Assembly (NCBI RefSeq): GCF_024347375.1
Contig: NZ_AP025470.1
Span: forward strand, 3,162,001-3,226,000
Origin: Vibrio coralliirubri
GTDB lineage: Bacteria > Pseudomonadota > Gammaproteobacteria > Enterobacterales > Vibrionaceae
DNA length: 64,000 nucleotides
Direction of reading: 5' to 3'
Shown here: positions 1 through 9,983 of the stretch, piece by piece
How positions within the stretch are numbered: position 1 is the first letter of the stretch
Layout: every line of letters begins with the position of its first letter
Program-made: the position numbers and the translations under genes
The notes under the pieces: model-generated
What the model saw: the letters and a program-made list of their open reading frames with translations, nothing else
Told to the model about the DNA's origin: nothing
Databases searched by the model: none

Positions 1-1312
1 ACCAAATACGCTCTGCGCCAGCTTCTTTTAGTTCGTGACGGATAGTCGTTAGAGCATCTGGTGCATCTAGGTCTACCATTTCGTCAAAACCAGTCGCGCC
101 AACTTCTAGGCCGCGAAGTGCTTTTTGTAGAGATTCTTGTTGGTTACGGCCGATAGCCATAACTTCACCAACCGACTTCATTTGCGTCGTTAGACGGTCG
201 TTAGCACCTGCAAATTTCTCGAAGTTAAAACGAGGAATCTTAGTTACTACGTAGTCGATTGTTGGTTCGAATGATGCTGGAGTTGCGCCGCCAGTGATGT
301 CATTCATTAGCTCGTCTAGCGTGAAACCAACAGCCAGTTTCGCTGCAATCTTAGCGATTGGGAAACCTGTTGCTTTAGATGCTAGTGCAGAAGAGCGAGA
401 TACACGTGGGTTCATCTCGATGATAACCATACGGCCATCTTTCGGGTTGATACCAAACTGTACGTTTGAACCACCTGTTTCAACACCAATCTCGCGCAGT
501 ACTGCTAGAGATGCGTTACGCATTAGTTGGTATTCTTTGTCTGTCAGCGTTTGAGCTGGAGCCACGGTGATTGAGTCACCAGTGTGAATACCCATAGGGT
601 CGAAGTTTTCAATCGCACATACGATGATGCAGTTGTCGTTTTTGTCACGAACCACTTCCATCTCGTACTCTTTCCAACCGATAAGTGATTCATCGATAAG
701 AAGTTCGTTAGTTGGAGATAAATCCAAACCACGACGACAGATTTCTTCAAATTCTTCTTTGTTGTAAGCGATACCGCCACCAGTACCACCCATCGTGAAC
801 GATGGACGAATGATACAAGGGAAGCCAACCATGTCTAAAACTTTGTAAGCTTCTTCCATCGTTTTCGCTGTATCAGCAGTCGGACACTCAAGGCCAATTG
901 CTTTCATTGCTTTATCGAAGCGTGAACGGTCTTCTGCTTTATCGATAGCGTCAGCCGTTGCACCAATCATTTCAACACCGAACTCTTCAAGAACGCCGTG
1001 CTTTTCTAGGTCTAGAGCACAGTTCAATGCAGTTTGGCCACCCATAGTAGGTAGAACTGCATCAGGCTTCTCTTTAGCGATGATGTTACGCACAACTTCC
1101 CATTGGATAGGCTCGATGTAAGTTGCATCTGCCATATCTGGGTCAGTCATGATTGTCGCTGGGTTCGAGTTTACAAGAATAACTCGGTAACCTTCTTCGC
1201 GAAGCGCTTTACAAGCTTGAGCACCAGAGTAATCGAATTCACATGCTTGGCCGATAACGATCGGGCCAGCACCTAGAATAAGAATACTTTTAATGTCAGT
1301 ACGTTTTGGCAT
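1..1312 (-). CDS. carB: Carbamoyl-phosphate synthase large subunit, N-terminal part (runs off window)
   Basis: The large subunit makes carbamoyl phosphate from ammonia, bicarbonate and two ATP, feeding arginine and pyrimidine synthesis. The translation from the ATG at 1312 begins [20 protein letters not shown] and continues with [20 protein letters not shown], the typical CarB start with the first ATP-grasp domain. About 437 codons are present, so the second ATP-grasp half, the allosteric domain and the stop codon lie outside the window. It follows carA after 16 bases on the same strand, so the two are almost certainly one operon read from the promoter upstream of carA. No frame break is visible. 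Identity is certain; only the 3' end is unseen. Confidence 0.97.
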   Translation of the reverse strand, partial: MPKRTDIKSILILGAGPIVIGQACEFDYSGAQACKALREEGYRVILVNSNPATIMTDPDMADATYIEPIQWEVVRNIIAKEKPDAVLPTMGGQTALNCALDLEKHGVLEEFGVEMIGATADAIDKAEDRSRFDKAMKAIGLECPTADTAKTMEEAYKVLDMVGFPCIIRPSFTMGGTGGGIAYNKEEFEEICRRGLDLSPTNELLIDESLIGWKEYEMEVVRDKNDNCIIVCAIENFDPMGIHTGDSITVAPAQTLTDKEYQLMRNASLAVLREIGVETGGSNVQFGINPKDGRMVIIEMNPRVSRSSALASKATGFPIAKIAAKLAVGFTLDELMNDITGGATPASFEPTIDYVVTKIPRFNFEKFAGANDRLTTQMKSVGEVMAIGRNQQESLQKALRGLEVGATGFDEMVDLDAPDALTTIRHELKEAGAERIW

Positions 1313-1328
1313 TGTCTACTACTCCGAA

Positions 1329-2468
1329 TTACGCTGTGTGCTGTTTGATTAGTTCAATAAAGTGGTCGAATAACGGCGCTGCGTCTTCTGGACCTGGGCT
1401 CGCTTCAGGGTGACCTTGGAAGCTGAATGCTGGTTTGTCTGTACGGTGAATACCTTGTAGAGAACCATCAAATAGTGATTTGTGCGTTGCACGTAGTGTC
1501 TCTGGAAGGGTTTCTTCGTCAGCAGCAAAGCCGTGGTTTTGCGAAGTAATCATCACAACATCACGATCTAAATCTTTAACCGGGTGGTTTGCACCGTGGT
1601 GACCAAACTTCATCTTCACTGTCTTAGCGCCTGACGCAAGAGCAAGAATCTGGTGACCTAGACAGATACCGAAGATTGGTAAGCCTTTTTCTAGGAACAC
1701 TTTTGTCGCTTCAATTGCGTAAGTACATGGTTCTGGGTCACCAGGGCCATTTGAAAGGAAAACACCGTCTGGGTTCAGAGCAAGTACTTCTTCAGCTGAA
1801 GTCTCAGCAGGAACAACCGTTAGGCGGCAGCCGCGGTCAACAAGCATTCGTAGGATGTTTCGTTTTGCACCGAAGTCATAAGCAACAACGTGGTATGGCA
1901 ATTCTGAGTCTGCTTTCGCTTCAGGAAGTCCACCCGTAAGCGTCCACGAACCTTGTTTCCATTGATACGCTTCTTTTGTTGTAACTTCTTTCGCAAGGTC
2001 CATACCTTTCAGGCCAGGGAATTCTTTTGCTTTAGCTAGAGCCAAAGCTTCGTCTAGGTTGTTACCCGCTACGATACAACCGTTCTGTGCGCCTTTTTCA
2101 CGAAGAATACGCGTCAGCTTACGAGTATCGATATCAGCGATACCAACAACGTTTTGTGACTTAAGGTAATCAGAAAGGGATTGTTCATTACGGAAGTTAG
2201 AAGCGATTAGAGGGAGATCGCGAATCACAAGGCCTTGAGCGTGGATTGAAGAAGATTCTTCGTCTTCGGAATTGGTTCCGGTATTGCCAATGTGAGGGTA
2301 AGTAAGGGTAACGATTTGTTGAGAATAGGAAGGATCAGTGAGGATTTCTTGGTACCCCGTCATCGAGGTATTAAAAACGACTTCACCAACTGCAGAACCT
2401 ACAGCGCCAATGGCTTCACCGTGAAATACTGTCCCATCTTCTAGGACGAGTAGTGCTGACTTCTTCAA
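1329..2468 (-). CDS. carA: Carbamoyl-phosphate synthase small subunit (glutaminase)
   Basis: CarA hydrolyses glutamine and passes ammonia through a tunnel to CarB. The 379-residue product has the usual length. It has an N-terminal CPSase small-subunit domain and a C-terminal class I glutamine amidotransferase domain. The nucleophile Cys lies in the FGICLGHQ motif, and the His/Glu pair in GHPEASPGP near residues 350-357. The start codon is TTG, placed five bases after a strong GGAGG; E. coli carA also uses UUG, so I accept it. It is the first gene of carAB. Control by arginine and pyrimidines is expected from the family, and a strong promoter and a possible ArgR site lie upstream. Confidence 0.98.
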   Translation of the reverse strand: MKKSALLVLEDGTVFHGEAIGAVGSAVGEVVFNTSMTGYQEILTDPSYSQQIVTLTYPHIGNTGTNSEDEESSSIHAQGLVIRDLPLIASNFRNEQSLSDYLKSQNVVGIADIDTRKLTRILREKGAQNGCIVAGNNLDEALALAKAKEFPGLKGMDLAKEVTTKEAYQWKQGSWTLTGGLPEAKADSELPYHVVAYDFGAKRNILRMLVDRGCRLTVVPAETSAEEVLALNPDGVFLSNGPGDPEPCTYAIEATKVFLEKGLPIFGICLGHQILALASGAKTVKMKFGHHGANHPVKDLDRDVVMITSQNHGFAADEETLPETLRATHKSLFDGSLQGIHRTDKPAFSFQGHPEASPGPEDAAPLFDHFIELIKQHTA

Positions 2469-2483
2469 GACAACCTCCAGAAA

Positions 2484-2520
2484 TAAAAATGCATTAAAAT
2501 TGATTTAATTTGCAAATCTA
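2484..2520 (-). promoter_or_regulatory. Possible ArgR operator / second carAB promoter region
   Basis: Just upstream of the carA ribosome site is an AT-rich stretch which, on the minus strand, reads AGATTTGCAAATTAAATC followed by AATTTTAATGCATT. It resembles the paired ARG boxes over the arginine-controlled P2 promoter of E. coli carAB in composition and position. The match to the 18-base ARG consensus is loose. A position weight matrix scan would decide. Confidence 0.3.
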
Positions 2521-2574
2521 CCTTCCTGCAACACCAAAAACTGCGTGTTTATGGAAATTAGACAAATTGGCGGT

Positions 2575-2603
2575 ATTTTAGTGATCTGCGTGATACGTGT
2601 CAA
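2575..2603 (-). promoter_or_regulatory. Sigma-70 promoter of carAB
   Basis: On the minus strand a perfect -35 TTGACA (2598-2603) is followed by a 17-base spacer and a -10 TAAAAT (2575-2580). Transcription would start near 2568, giving a leader of about 100 bases before carA. This is one of the best promoter matches in the window. Its position suits the upstream (P1-like, pyrimidine-controlled) promoter known for E. coli carAB; that parallel is inference. Confidence 0.75.
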
Positions 2604-2928
2604 CATTTAACTCAAAAGAAATTAAACATTTGTAAGGACTAATTCAATTTACCCCCTCAAAGCTCCAAAAGTTCAACTTTCATACGCATTTAGTTCGAAT
2701 ATTACGATTTTCTAATTTTAACCCCTCATTTTAACCAATCATAGAGTGACAAAAATATCAGCAACAAAACGCAATCGATAAATACCAAGAGAAAACATGA
2801 CAATTTAAAGAACTAAAGCAAAAAACACACTAAAGCCCACATAAACAACATAGAAATAGAGGAAAAACGGCGATAAGAAGAAAGTAGAAGGAAGATCGTA
2901 GAAGTGAGATTACTAAGGAAAAGGCACC
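2604..2928. other. Gene-free stretch between the dapB terminator and the carA promoter
   Basis: About 325 AT-rich bases without a credible gene. The dapB-proximal half is strongly purine-rich on the plus strand. Only peptides of about 12 codons can be read. I see no repeat, tRNA or clear hairpin. It probably holds upstream regulatory sites for carAB, but no specific site can be supported. Confidence 0.5.
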
Positions 2929-2960
2929 AAATAAAGAAAGCGCCGGCAATTGCCAGCGCA
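2929..2960 (-). terminator. Intrinsic terminator after dapB
   Basis: On the minus strand, GCGCTGGC-AATT-GCCGGCGC forms a near-perfect stem followed by TTTCTTTATTT. It begins about 12 bases after the dapB stop. Confidence 0.85.
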
Positions 2961-2971
2961 TAAATATCTAT

Positions 2972-3817
<846 letters not shown>

Positions 3818-3888
3818 TTATCTCTTGCAGCAACGTTCAATCGATTAATCTCTTTAAACTAACAACAATCTCAAACTCAGGCTAGCAA

Positions 3889-4287
3889 TTACGAAAACTC
3901 TTTTATTACTCGCTCTAAAATTGGCACATTTGCCTCTGGGAAGGCGTATTGATTCAATGATTCTAGGCTTACCCATTCACCTTGTTGACCTTCTTTACCA
4001 TAAGGTTGCTCTTCAAAGTCAGTCACAAGGATGAAATCAAACTTAAGCGACTTATCGGTGTAATCAAATTCAAGGTGCTCAAACAGAGACTGTTCTGTCA
4101 CCTTGATGCCAATCTCTTCATCAAGCTCACGAGTCATCGCTTGCTCAATGGTTTCACCCTCTTCAACCTTGCCGCCAGGAAATTCCCAGAAACCGCCTTT
4201 GTGTTTGTCGTCCGGACGTTTAGTAATAAATACCTGTGACTTGTCTTGGTTGAAGATAATGCCCGCTACAATATGGATTCTTTTCAT
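3889..4287 (-). CDS. mutT: 8-oxo-dGTP diphosphatase (Nudix)
   Basis: MutT removes oxidised 8-oxo-dGTP from the nucleotide pool and so prevents A:T to C:G changes. The 132-residue product is a single Nudix domain. The box reads GGKVEEGETIEQAMTRELDE followed by EIG, with all expected Glu residues, at about residues 38-60. Gene order secA then mutT is the same as in E. coli. Here the two are separated by about 300 bases that hold the secA terminator and a long palindrome, so mutT may have its own promoter. Identity is firm; the neighbourhood supports MutT over other Nudix members. Confidence 0.93.
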   Translation of the reverse strand: MKRIHIVAGIIFNQDKSQVFITKRPDDKHKGGFWEFPGGKVEEGETIEQAMTRELDEEIGIKVTEQSLFEHLEFDYTDKSLKFDFILVTDFEEQPYGKEGQQGEWVSLESLNQYAFPEANVPILERVIKEFS

Positions 4288-4313
4288 GTGTTGGTGTTCC
4301 TTCTATGTCCCTA

Positions 4314-4414
4314 CCGTCATTCCCTACAATGAGGAACGAATTAGATAGGGAATCTGCTCTTTTGTTAGTTCGAAAGATCCCCGACTCGCTCGTACCTCAC
4401 TCTCGAGGATGACG
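4314..4414. repeat. 101-bp imperfect palindrome (MITE-like or structured leader)
   Basis: The left arm (4314-4355) and right arm (4375-4414) are reverse complements with mismatches around a 19-base loop. Read outward from the loop, one arm starts AGATTCCC and ends GGGAATGACGG; the other starts AGATCCCC and ends GAGGATGACG. It lies 27 bases upstream of the mutT start. It resembles dispersed palindromic elements in bacterial intergenic DNA. I cannot count copies elsewhere in the genome from this window. Confidence 0.6.
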
Positions 4415-4440
4415 CTATCAAAACCTTATTATTTACATAC

Positions 4441-4470
4441 AAAAAGAGCCGCCTAAGCGACTCTTTTTAT
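4441..4470 (-). terminator. Terminator after secA
   Basis: AAAAAGAGCCGC-ctaa-GCGACTCTTTTT forms a stem with one mismatch and has T-runs on both strands, so it could act both ways. It lies about 120 bases after the secA stop. Confidence 0.75.
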
Positions 4471-4510
4471 CATTAAGTTTTGTGAAGCTAAGCTGTGACG
4501 TGGTGAGTGC

Positions 4511-4555
4511 GAGGAGGAGGCACGGAGCTTACGTGAGTAAGTGAGTACCTCCGAC
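4511..4555. repeat. Interrupted inverted repeat downstream of secA
   Basis: GGAGG and CCTCC flank an inner CTTAC-gtga-GTAAG hairpin in the 3' flank of secA, before its terminator. It has no T-run and no coding sense. It may be part of the secA 3' untranslated region or a dispersed intergenic element. Confidence 0.35.
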
Positions 4556-4591
4556 ACTGCAATCATCCGTTACAGCAACGATTCACCAAAC

Positions 4592-7318
4592 TTAGTCAAT
4601 TTTACCGTGACACTGTTTGTATTTTTTGCCACTTCCACATGGACATGGTTCATTACGACCCACTTTACGCTCATCACGTACTACCGTTTGTGGAGATGCC
4701 GCTTCAGCTTCATCGTCAGCTAGCTGGTTTTCAGCCGTTGCATGTTGTGCTTGTGCACGACGCGCCGCTTCTTCAGCTTGAGCTTGACGTTGAGCTTCCA
4801 TCTTTTCAACTTCTTCTTGTTGCTGAACGCGAACTTTAGAAAGGATGGTAACAACGTCTGTTTTTAGTACATCTAGTAGGCCTTCAAACAGTTCAAACGA
4901 CTCGCGCTTGTACTCTTGTTTCGGGTTCTTCTGAGCGTAACCACGTAAGTGGATACCTTGACGAAGGTGATCCATCGCTGCCAAGTGCTCTTTCCAAAGA
5001 CCATCTAGCGTTTGTAGCATCACAGATTTCTCGAAGTTACGCAGTACTTGAGCACCAACCACTTCTTCTTTCTGTTTGTACGAATCAACCGCCATAGCAA
5101 GAATACGCTCACGCAATGCTTCTTCATAAAGCTTGTCGTCTTCGTCTAACCAACCTTGAATATCAAAGTCTAGATCGAAGTCATTCTTCAGACGATCTTG
5201 CAGACCCGCGATATCCCACATGTCTTCAAGAGACTGAGGTGCGATGTATTCATCAATCACAGATGCCAGTACATCTTCACGGTTGTGTTCGATCATCTCG
5301 CTGATGTCGTCAGAGCTCATCAGTTCATCACGTAGCTCATAAACCACTTTACGTTGGTCATTGGCTACATCATCGTACTCAAGAAGCTGCTTACGGATAT
5401 CGAAGTTACGACCTTCAACTTTACGTTGTGCTTTTTCAATTGAGCGAGAAAGCATCTTAGATTCGATCGCTTCGCCTTCGTCCATACCACTTTGGATAAG
5501 ACCAGCCATACGATCCGATGTGAAGATACGTAGCAGAGAATCTTCCATTGATAGGTAGAAACGAGAAGAACCCGCATCACCTTGACGACCAGAACGACCA
5601 CGTAGCTGGTTATCGATACGGCGAGATTCATGACGCTCAGTACCAATGATGTGCAGACCACCTGACTCAAGCACTTTATCGTGGATTACTCTCCAGTCAG
5701 CTTTGATCTTCTCGATCTGCTCTTTGGTTGGATTCTCTAGCTTCTCAACTTGTGCCTGCCAGCTACCACCTAACACGATATCGGTACCACGACCAGCCAT
5801 GTTAGTTGCGATAGTTACCGCACTCGGCATACCAGCTTGTGCAACGATCTCTGCTTCCATTTCGTGGAATTTAGCATTTAGAACGCTGTGCTTAATTTTT
5901 GCCTTTTTCAGTGCGTTAGACAGTAGTTCAGACTTCTCGATAGAAACCGTACCAACCAATGATGGCTGACCAGCAGCTACACGGTCTTTAATGTCTTCAA
6001 TGATCGCATTGAACTTGTCTTCTTCAGTACGATAAACCACATCTGGCATATCGTTACGAACCATAGGTTTGTTGGTTGGGATAACCACCGTTTCTAGGCC
6101 GTAGATAGACTGGAATTCGAAAGCTTCTGTATCGGCTGTACCTGTCATACCTGACAGTTTTTCGTATAGACGGAAGAAGTTCTGGAATGTAATCGATGCT
6201 AGCGTCTGGTTTTCATTCTGAATCTTCACACCTTCTTTAGCTTCAACAGCTTGGTGTAAACCTTCAGACCAACGACGACCTGGCATAGTTCGACCAGTAT
6301 GTTCATCAACGATAACCACTTCGCCTTCTTCAGTAACGATGTAGTCGACGTCTTTCTCAAACAGTACGTGTGCACGCAGTGCTGCATTAACATGGTGCAA
6401 CAGACTGATGTTTGTTGGAGAGTAAAGCGTGTCACCCTCTTCCATCAGGCCGTTTTTGACCATTAGCTCTTCTACAAATTCTTGACCGTTTTCAGTCAGG
6501 TGAACCTGCTTCGATTTCTCGTCCATGGTGTAGTGACCTTCACCACGGTACTCTTCAGAATCTTCTTTATCTTGGCGCTCAAGGTTAGGGATCAACGTGT
6601 TAATACGCGTGTAAAGATCTGAACTATCTTCAGCTGGGCCAGAGATAATAAGTGGAGTACGAGCTTCATCGATTAAGATTGAGTCAACCTCATCGACAAC
6701 TGCAAAGAAGCGCTCACGTTGAACACGATCTTCAGCACGGAAGGCCATGTTGTCACGTAGGTAATCGAAGCCAAACTCGTTGTTTGTTCCGTATAGGATA
6801 TCCGCTTGGTACGCTTCTTTCTTCTCTGGTGGAGCCATGTTTGGCACGTTCACGCCAACAGTCATACCAAGGAATTCAAATAATGGGCGGTTTGTTTCCG
6901 CATCACGCTTCGCTAGGTAGTCGTTCACCGTTACTACGTGAACACCTTTGCTAGGTAGGGCGTTAAGATAAGCTGGTAGGGTTGCTGTAAGAGTCTTACC
7001 TTCACCAGTACGCATTTCTGCAATTTGGCCAGCATTTAGAACCATGCCACCAATCATTTGCACGTCAAAGTGACGCATGCCGTAAACACGCTTAGACGCT
7101 TCACGTACCGTTGCAAATGCTTCAGGTAGAAGTTGGTCTAGCGATTCACCTTTATCTAAGCGCTCACGAAACTCAACCGTTTTTGCTTTTAGCTCTTCGT
7201 CTGAAAGTGCTTCAAACGATGGTTCGAAGTTATTAATTTCTTTTACAATTTTTCTAAGGCGGCGCAGTGTTCTGTCATTGCGACTGCCAATTACCTTTGT
7301 CAGCAGCTTAGTAATCAT
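4592..7318 (-). CDS. secA: Protein translocase ATPase SecA
   Basis: SecA is the ATPase motor that pushes unfolded preproteins through SecYEG. The 908-residue product has the full family length. Visible motifs are Walker A in [17 protein letters not shown] (near residue 105), the [19 protein letters not shown] motor segment (near 210), the second nucleotide-binding region [10 protein letters not shown], and the [11 protein letters not shown] motif. The C-terminal zinc and SecB-binding tail is [13 protein letters not shown], with its three Cys and one His. It lies downstream of lpxC after 390 bases. In E. coli secM occupies that place and controls secA by translational arrest; no SecM-like gene is visible here, only a structured leader. 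Confidence 0.99.
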   Translation of the reverse strand: MITKLLTKVIGSRNDRTLRRLRKIVKEINNFEPSFEALSDEELKAKTVEFRERLDKGESLDQLLPEAFATVREASKRVYGMRHFDVQMIGGMVLNAGQIAEMRTGEGKTLTATLPAYLNALPSKGVHVVTVNDYLAKRDAETNRPLFEFLGMTVGVNVPNMAPPEKKEAYQADILYGTNNEFGFDYLRDNMAFRAEDRVQRERFFAVVDEVDSILIDEARTPLIISGPAEDSSDLYTRINTLIPNLERQDKEDSEEYRGEGHYTMDEKSKQVHLTENGQEFVEELMVKNGLMEEGDTLYSPTNISLLHHVNAALRAHVLFEKDVDYIVTEEGEVVIVDEHTGRTMPGRRWSEGLHQAVEAKEGVKIQNENQTLASITFQNFFRLYEKLSGMTGTADTEAFEFQSIYGLETVVIPTNKPMVRNDMPDVVYRTEEDKFNAIIEDIKDRVAAGQPSLVGTVSIEKSELLSNALKKAKIKHSVLNAKFHEMEAEIVAQAGMPSAVTIATNMAGRGTDIVLGGSWQAQVEKLENPTKEQIEKIKADWRVIHDKVLESGGLHIIGTERHESRRIDNQLRGRSGRQGDAGSSRFYLSMEDSLLRIFTSDRMAGLIQSGMDEGEAIESKMLSRSIEKAQRKVEGRNFDIRKQLLEYDDVANDQRKVVYELRDELMSSDDISEMIEHNREDVLASVIDEYIAPQSLEDMWDIAGLQDRLKNDFDLDFDIQGWLDEDDKLYEEALRERILAMAVDSYKQKEEVVGAQVLRNFEKSVMLQTLDGLWKEHLAAMDHLRQGIHLRGYAQKNPKQEYKRESFELFEGLLDVLKTDVVTILSKVRVQQQEEVEKMEAQRQAQAEEAARRAQAQHATAENQLADDEAEAASPQTVVRDERKVGRNEPCPCGSGKKYKQCHGKID

Positions 7319-7651
7319 GTGCTTGGAATCTCTTCGTTCTCAGATCGTCCGCGATCTATTTTAAATGCCGTCAGTGTCTCTACTAGCTATGAACTAGTCT
7401 TCAGTTACTAACCAAGGATACTGAGATAAATCTAGTATCTTTGATATTGTACTTGAGAGTAGAGTTTTCAAGGCTTGAGTTAAAATTAATGCCCTTTAGT
7501 GTAAGTAATTTTCACACCAACAACCATTTATAACCCCATTTGTTTGATGTGCTTGGAACTTTTCTTTCTAATTGCTGATGGATTAGCCAGACTGCAGCTC
7601 ATTGGGAGACAACTTTCGGATGTTGACGACACTGTATCTGGAAAATAGACA
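7319..7651 (-). other. Structured leader region upstream of secA, no gene
   Basis: Between the lpxC terminator and secA there is no convincing gene. Two short hairpins can form on the minus strand: GATACT/AGTATC (7417-7439) and ACTAG/CTAGT (7382-7398). A ten-base motif, gtgcttggaa, occurs at the secA start (about 7320) and again near 7549. A reading frame of about 24 codons (near 7603-7529, MSCSLANPSAIRKKSS...) exists but resembles nothing I know. The leader could carry secretion-responsive control, but that is inference. Confidence 0.4.
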
Positions 7652-7682
7652 CAAAAAAACCAGGTCAATGACCTGGTTTTCG
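7652..7682 (-). terminator. Intrinsic terminator after lpxC
   Basis: Stem AAACCAGGT-caatg-ACCTGGTTT, with a T-run on the minus strand, about 30 bases after the lpxC stop. It is symmetrical enough to act in both directions. It separates the end of the dcw transcript from secA. Confidence 0.85.
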
Positions 7683-7708
7683 AAATCTTATATTGCTGTA
7701 AACAACAA

Positions 7709-8626
7709 TTACGCTAGAACCATTCCTGGCTCAGCAAATGCAACAGGAGAGCCTACCTCTTCTTCGAATGTTGCCCATTCCCAAGCTTCTGCGTCAGCAA
7801 GTACTGCACGTAGTAGTTGGTTGTTTAGGCCGTGACCTGATTTGTATGCACGGAACTCACCAATAATAGCGTGTCCACACATGTACAAGTCACCAATCGC
7901 ATCTAGCACTTTATGAGTTACGAACTCATTGTCAAAACGTAGACCTTCTTCATTAAGAATTCGGTATTCGTCAAGTACGATAGCATTATCAAAGCTACCA
8001 CCAAGTACTAGGTTTTGAGATTGTAGATACTCAATGTCGCGCATGAAGCCGAAAGTACGAGCGCGAGAAATTTCTTTCACAAAACCTTGTGAAGAGAAAT
8101 CAAACAACAAACGTTGCTCATCAGATTCAATAGCTGGGTGGTTAAAGTCGATCTCAAAGTCCATACGGAAGCCGTTAAATGGAACAAATTCTGCCCACTT
8201 ATCGCCATCTTCAAAACGGATAGGCTTTTTGATACGAATAAAACGCTTTGCTGCATTCAGTGTTTCTACACCCGCTTGCTGTAGCAAGTATACGAATGGG
8301 CTTGCGCTACCATCCATAATTGGGATCTCAGGTGCATCTACTTCAACAATAATGTTGTCGATGCCCATACCCGCTAAAGCTGCGTTAAGGTGTTCCACTG
8401 TAGAGATACGTACGCCTTCGTCATTAACAAGAGCTGTACATAGCATAGTGTCACGAACTGACGCTGGATCAGCTGGGAAATCTACAGGTGGATTTACATC
8501 TGTACGACGATAAACAATACCTGTATTTGCAGCTGCCGGGCGAAGAGTAAGTGTGACTTTACGACCAGAGTGGAGACCCACACCAGTTGTTTTCACAATT
8601 TCTTTCAGAGTACGTTGTCTGATCAT
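7709..8626 (-). CDS. lpxC: UDP-3-O-acyl-N-acetylglucosamine deacetylase
   Basis: LpxC carries out the committed, zinc-dependent deacetylation step of lipid A synthesis in the cytoplasm. At 305 residues it matches the E. coli length exactly, so the numbering transfers: zinc ligand His79 in [10 protein letters not shown], His238 and Asp242 in [10 protein letters not shown], and catalytic His265 in KSGHGLNN. It sits 96 bases after ftsZ, closing the dcw cluster as in E. coli, and is followed by a strong terminator. The interval before it holds a weak CGGTC/GACCG hairpin but no clear promoter, so read-through from ftsZ is likely. In E. coli LpxC level is set by FtsH proteolysis of the C-terminus. 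Confidence 0.98.
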   Translation of the reverse strand: MIRQRTLKEIVKTTGVGLHSGRKVTLTLRPAAANTGIVYRRTDVNPPVDFPADPASVRDTMLCTALVNDEGVRISTVEHLNAALAGMGIDNIIVEVDAPEIPIMDGSASPFVYLLQQAGVETLNAAKRFIRIKKPIRFEDGDKWAEFVPFNGFRMDFEIDFNHPAIESDEQRLLFDFSSQGFVKEISRARTFGFMRDIEYLQSQNLVLGGSFDNAIVLDEYRILNEEGLRFDNEFVTHKVLDAIGDLYMCGHAIIGEFRAYKSGHGLNNQLLRAVLADAEAWEWATFEEEVGSPVAFAEPGMVLA

Positions 8627-8722
8627 CTGCTTGCCTCGTTATCAGTGCTACAAATCACGGTCAGTATTTACCGACCGCGAATTTTACCATTAATTCGACG
8701 ATAGTCAAATTTTGGGTATTTG

Positions 8723-9952
8723 TTAATCAGCCTGACGTCGTAAGAATGCTGGAATATCTAAGTATCCACTCTCTTTCTCAGCCTTAGGTGCTGCACTTTG
8801 GCTAGCGCCTGTACCTGAAGAAACAGGTGACGTTGTTGGCTGCGGCTTAACTTGAGGTTTAACCTCAGTTTTTTCTTGCAATGGTTGTGCCACTTTCTCT
8901 TCCACTTTTGGTGCAGTTTGAGCCGCTACCTGTGGTTGAGGAGTTGGTGCAACCTTAGCTTTACCACCAGCAACTAATGTAATGTCTGGTTTTTTCTCTG
9001 TGCCGATACCTGTTGCTACAACAGTTACACGGATTTCATCCGTCATATCAGGGTCTAGAGAAGTACCAATCACAACTGTTGCGTTATCAGATGCGAATGC
9101 CTTAACTGTATTACCTACTGTTTCGAACTCATCTAGACGCATATCTAGGCCTGCTGTGATGTTCACAAGAACGCCACGTGCGCCAGCTAGGTCGATGTCT
9201 TCTAGTAGTGGGCTAGAAATTGCCGTTTCAGCAGCTTCTTCAGCACGGTCTTCACCTTTTGCGATACCGCTACCCATCATTGCATGACCCATCTCAGACA
9301 TTACGGTGCGAACATCCGCGAAATCGACGTTAATCATACCTGGGCGAGTAATTAGCTCAGCGATACCTTGTACAGCGTTTTTAAGTACATCATTGGCACT
9401 TGCGAAAGCTTCTAGCAGAGTTACGCCGCGGCCAAGTACTTTAAGTAGCTTCTCATTTGGAATCGTAATTAAAGAATCCACATGTTTAGAAAGCTCTTCA
9501 ATACCTTGCTCAGCAAACGCTAAACGCTTTTTGCCTTCAAAGCTAAATGGCTTAGTTACAACAGCAACCGTTAGCACACCCAACTCTTTCGCAACTTCAG
9601 CAATAACTGGAGCAGCACCTGTACCAGTACCACCGCCCATACCAGCTGCGATAAATACCATATCGGCGCCAGTTAGAACTTCTTTAATTCTTTCTCGATC
9701 TTCGAGAGCTGCATCACGGCCTACTTGTGGGTTTGCACCAGCGCCCAAACCTTTAGTGATATCACCACCAATTTGGATCACGCTGCTCACGCTCGTTTTA
9801 CGAAGTGCTTGTGCATCAGTGTTAACACTGATGAATTCTACGCCTTCGATTGATTCACGTACCATGTGCTCAACAGCGTTACCGCCACCGCCACCAACTC
9901 CAACGACTTTAATTACTGCATCGTCAGACATTTCCATCATCGGTTCAAACAT
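8723..9952 (-). CDS. ftsZ: Cell division GTPase FtsZ
   Basis: FtsZ is the tubulin-like GTPase that forms the Z ring at midcell. The product has 409 residues. The GTP-binding tubulin signature [12 protein letters not shown] lies near residues 103-114, and the [11 protein letters not shown] segment is typical. A variable Pro/Gln/Val-rich linker spans about 318-395. The conserved C-terminal tail [11 protein letters not shown], which contacts FtsA and ZipA, is intact. It follows ftsA after 31 bases on the same strand. A long antisense reading frame over this gene is a codon-bias shadow. Confidence 0.99.
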   Translation of the reverse strand: MFEPMMEMSDDAVIKVVGVGGGGGNAVEHMVRESIEGVEFISVNTDAQALRKTSVSSVIQIGGDITKGLGAGANPQVGRDAALEDRERIKEVLTGADMVFIAAGMGGGTGTGAAPVIAEVAKELGVLTVAVVTKPFSFEGKKRLAFAEQGIEELSKHVDSLITIPNEKLLKVLGRGVTLLEAFASANDVLKNAVQGIAELITRPGMINVDFADVRTVMSEMGHAMMGSGIAKGEDRAEEAAETAISSPLLEDIDLAGARGVLVNITAGLDMRLDEFETVGNTVKAFASDNATVVIGTSLDPDMTDEIRVTVVATGIGTEKKPDITLVAGGKAKVAPTPQPQVAAQTAPKVEEKVAQPLQEKTEVKPQVKPQPTTSPVSSGTGASQSAAPKAEKESGYLDIPAFLRRQAD

Positions 9953-9983
9953 GTGTTATCTCCGTTTTTTCCTGCAACTCAGG

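Noticed and set aside
7602..7835. 77-codon plus-strand frame between secA and lpxC
   Set aside because: It runs through the lpxC terminator and into the 3' end of lpxC antisense; the protein has no recognisable features.
8034..8513. 159-codon plus-strand frame antisense to lpxC
   Set aside because: Shadow of lpxC codon usage; no start signal and no domain.
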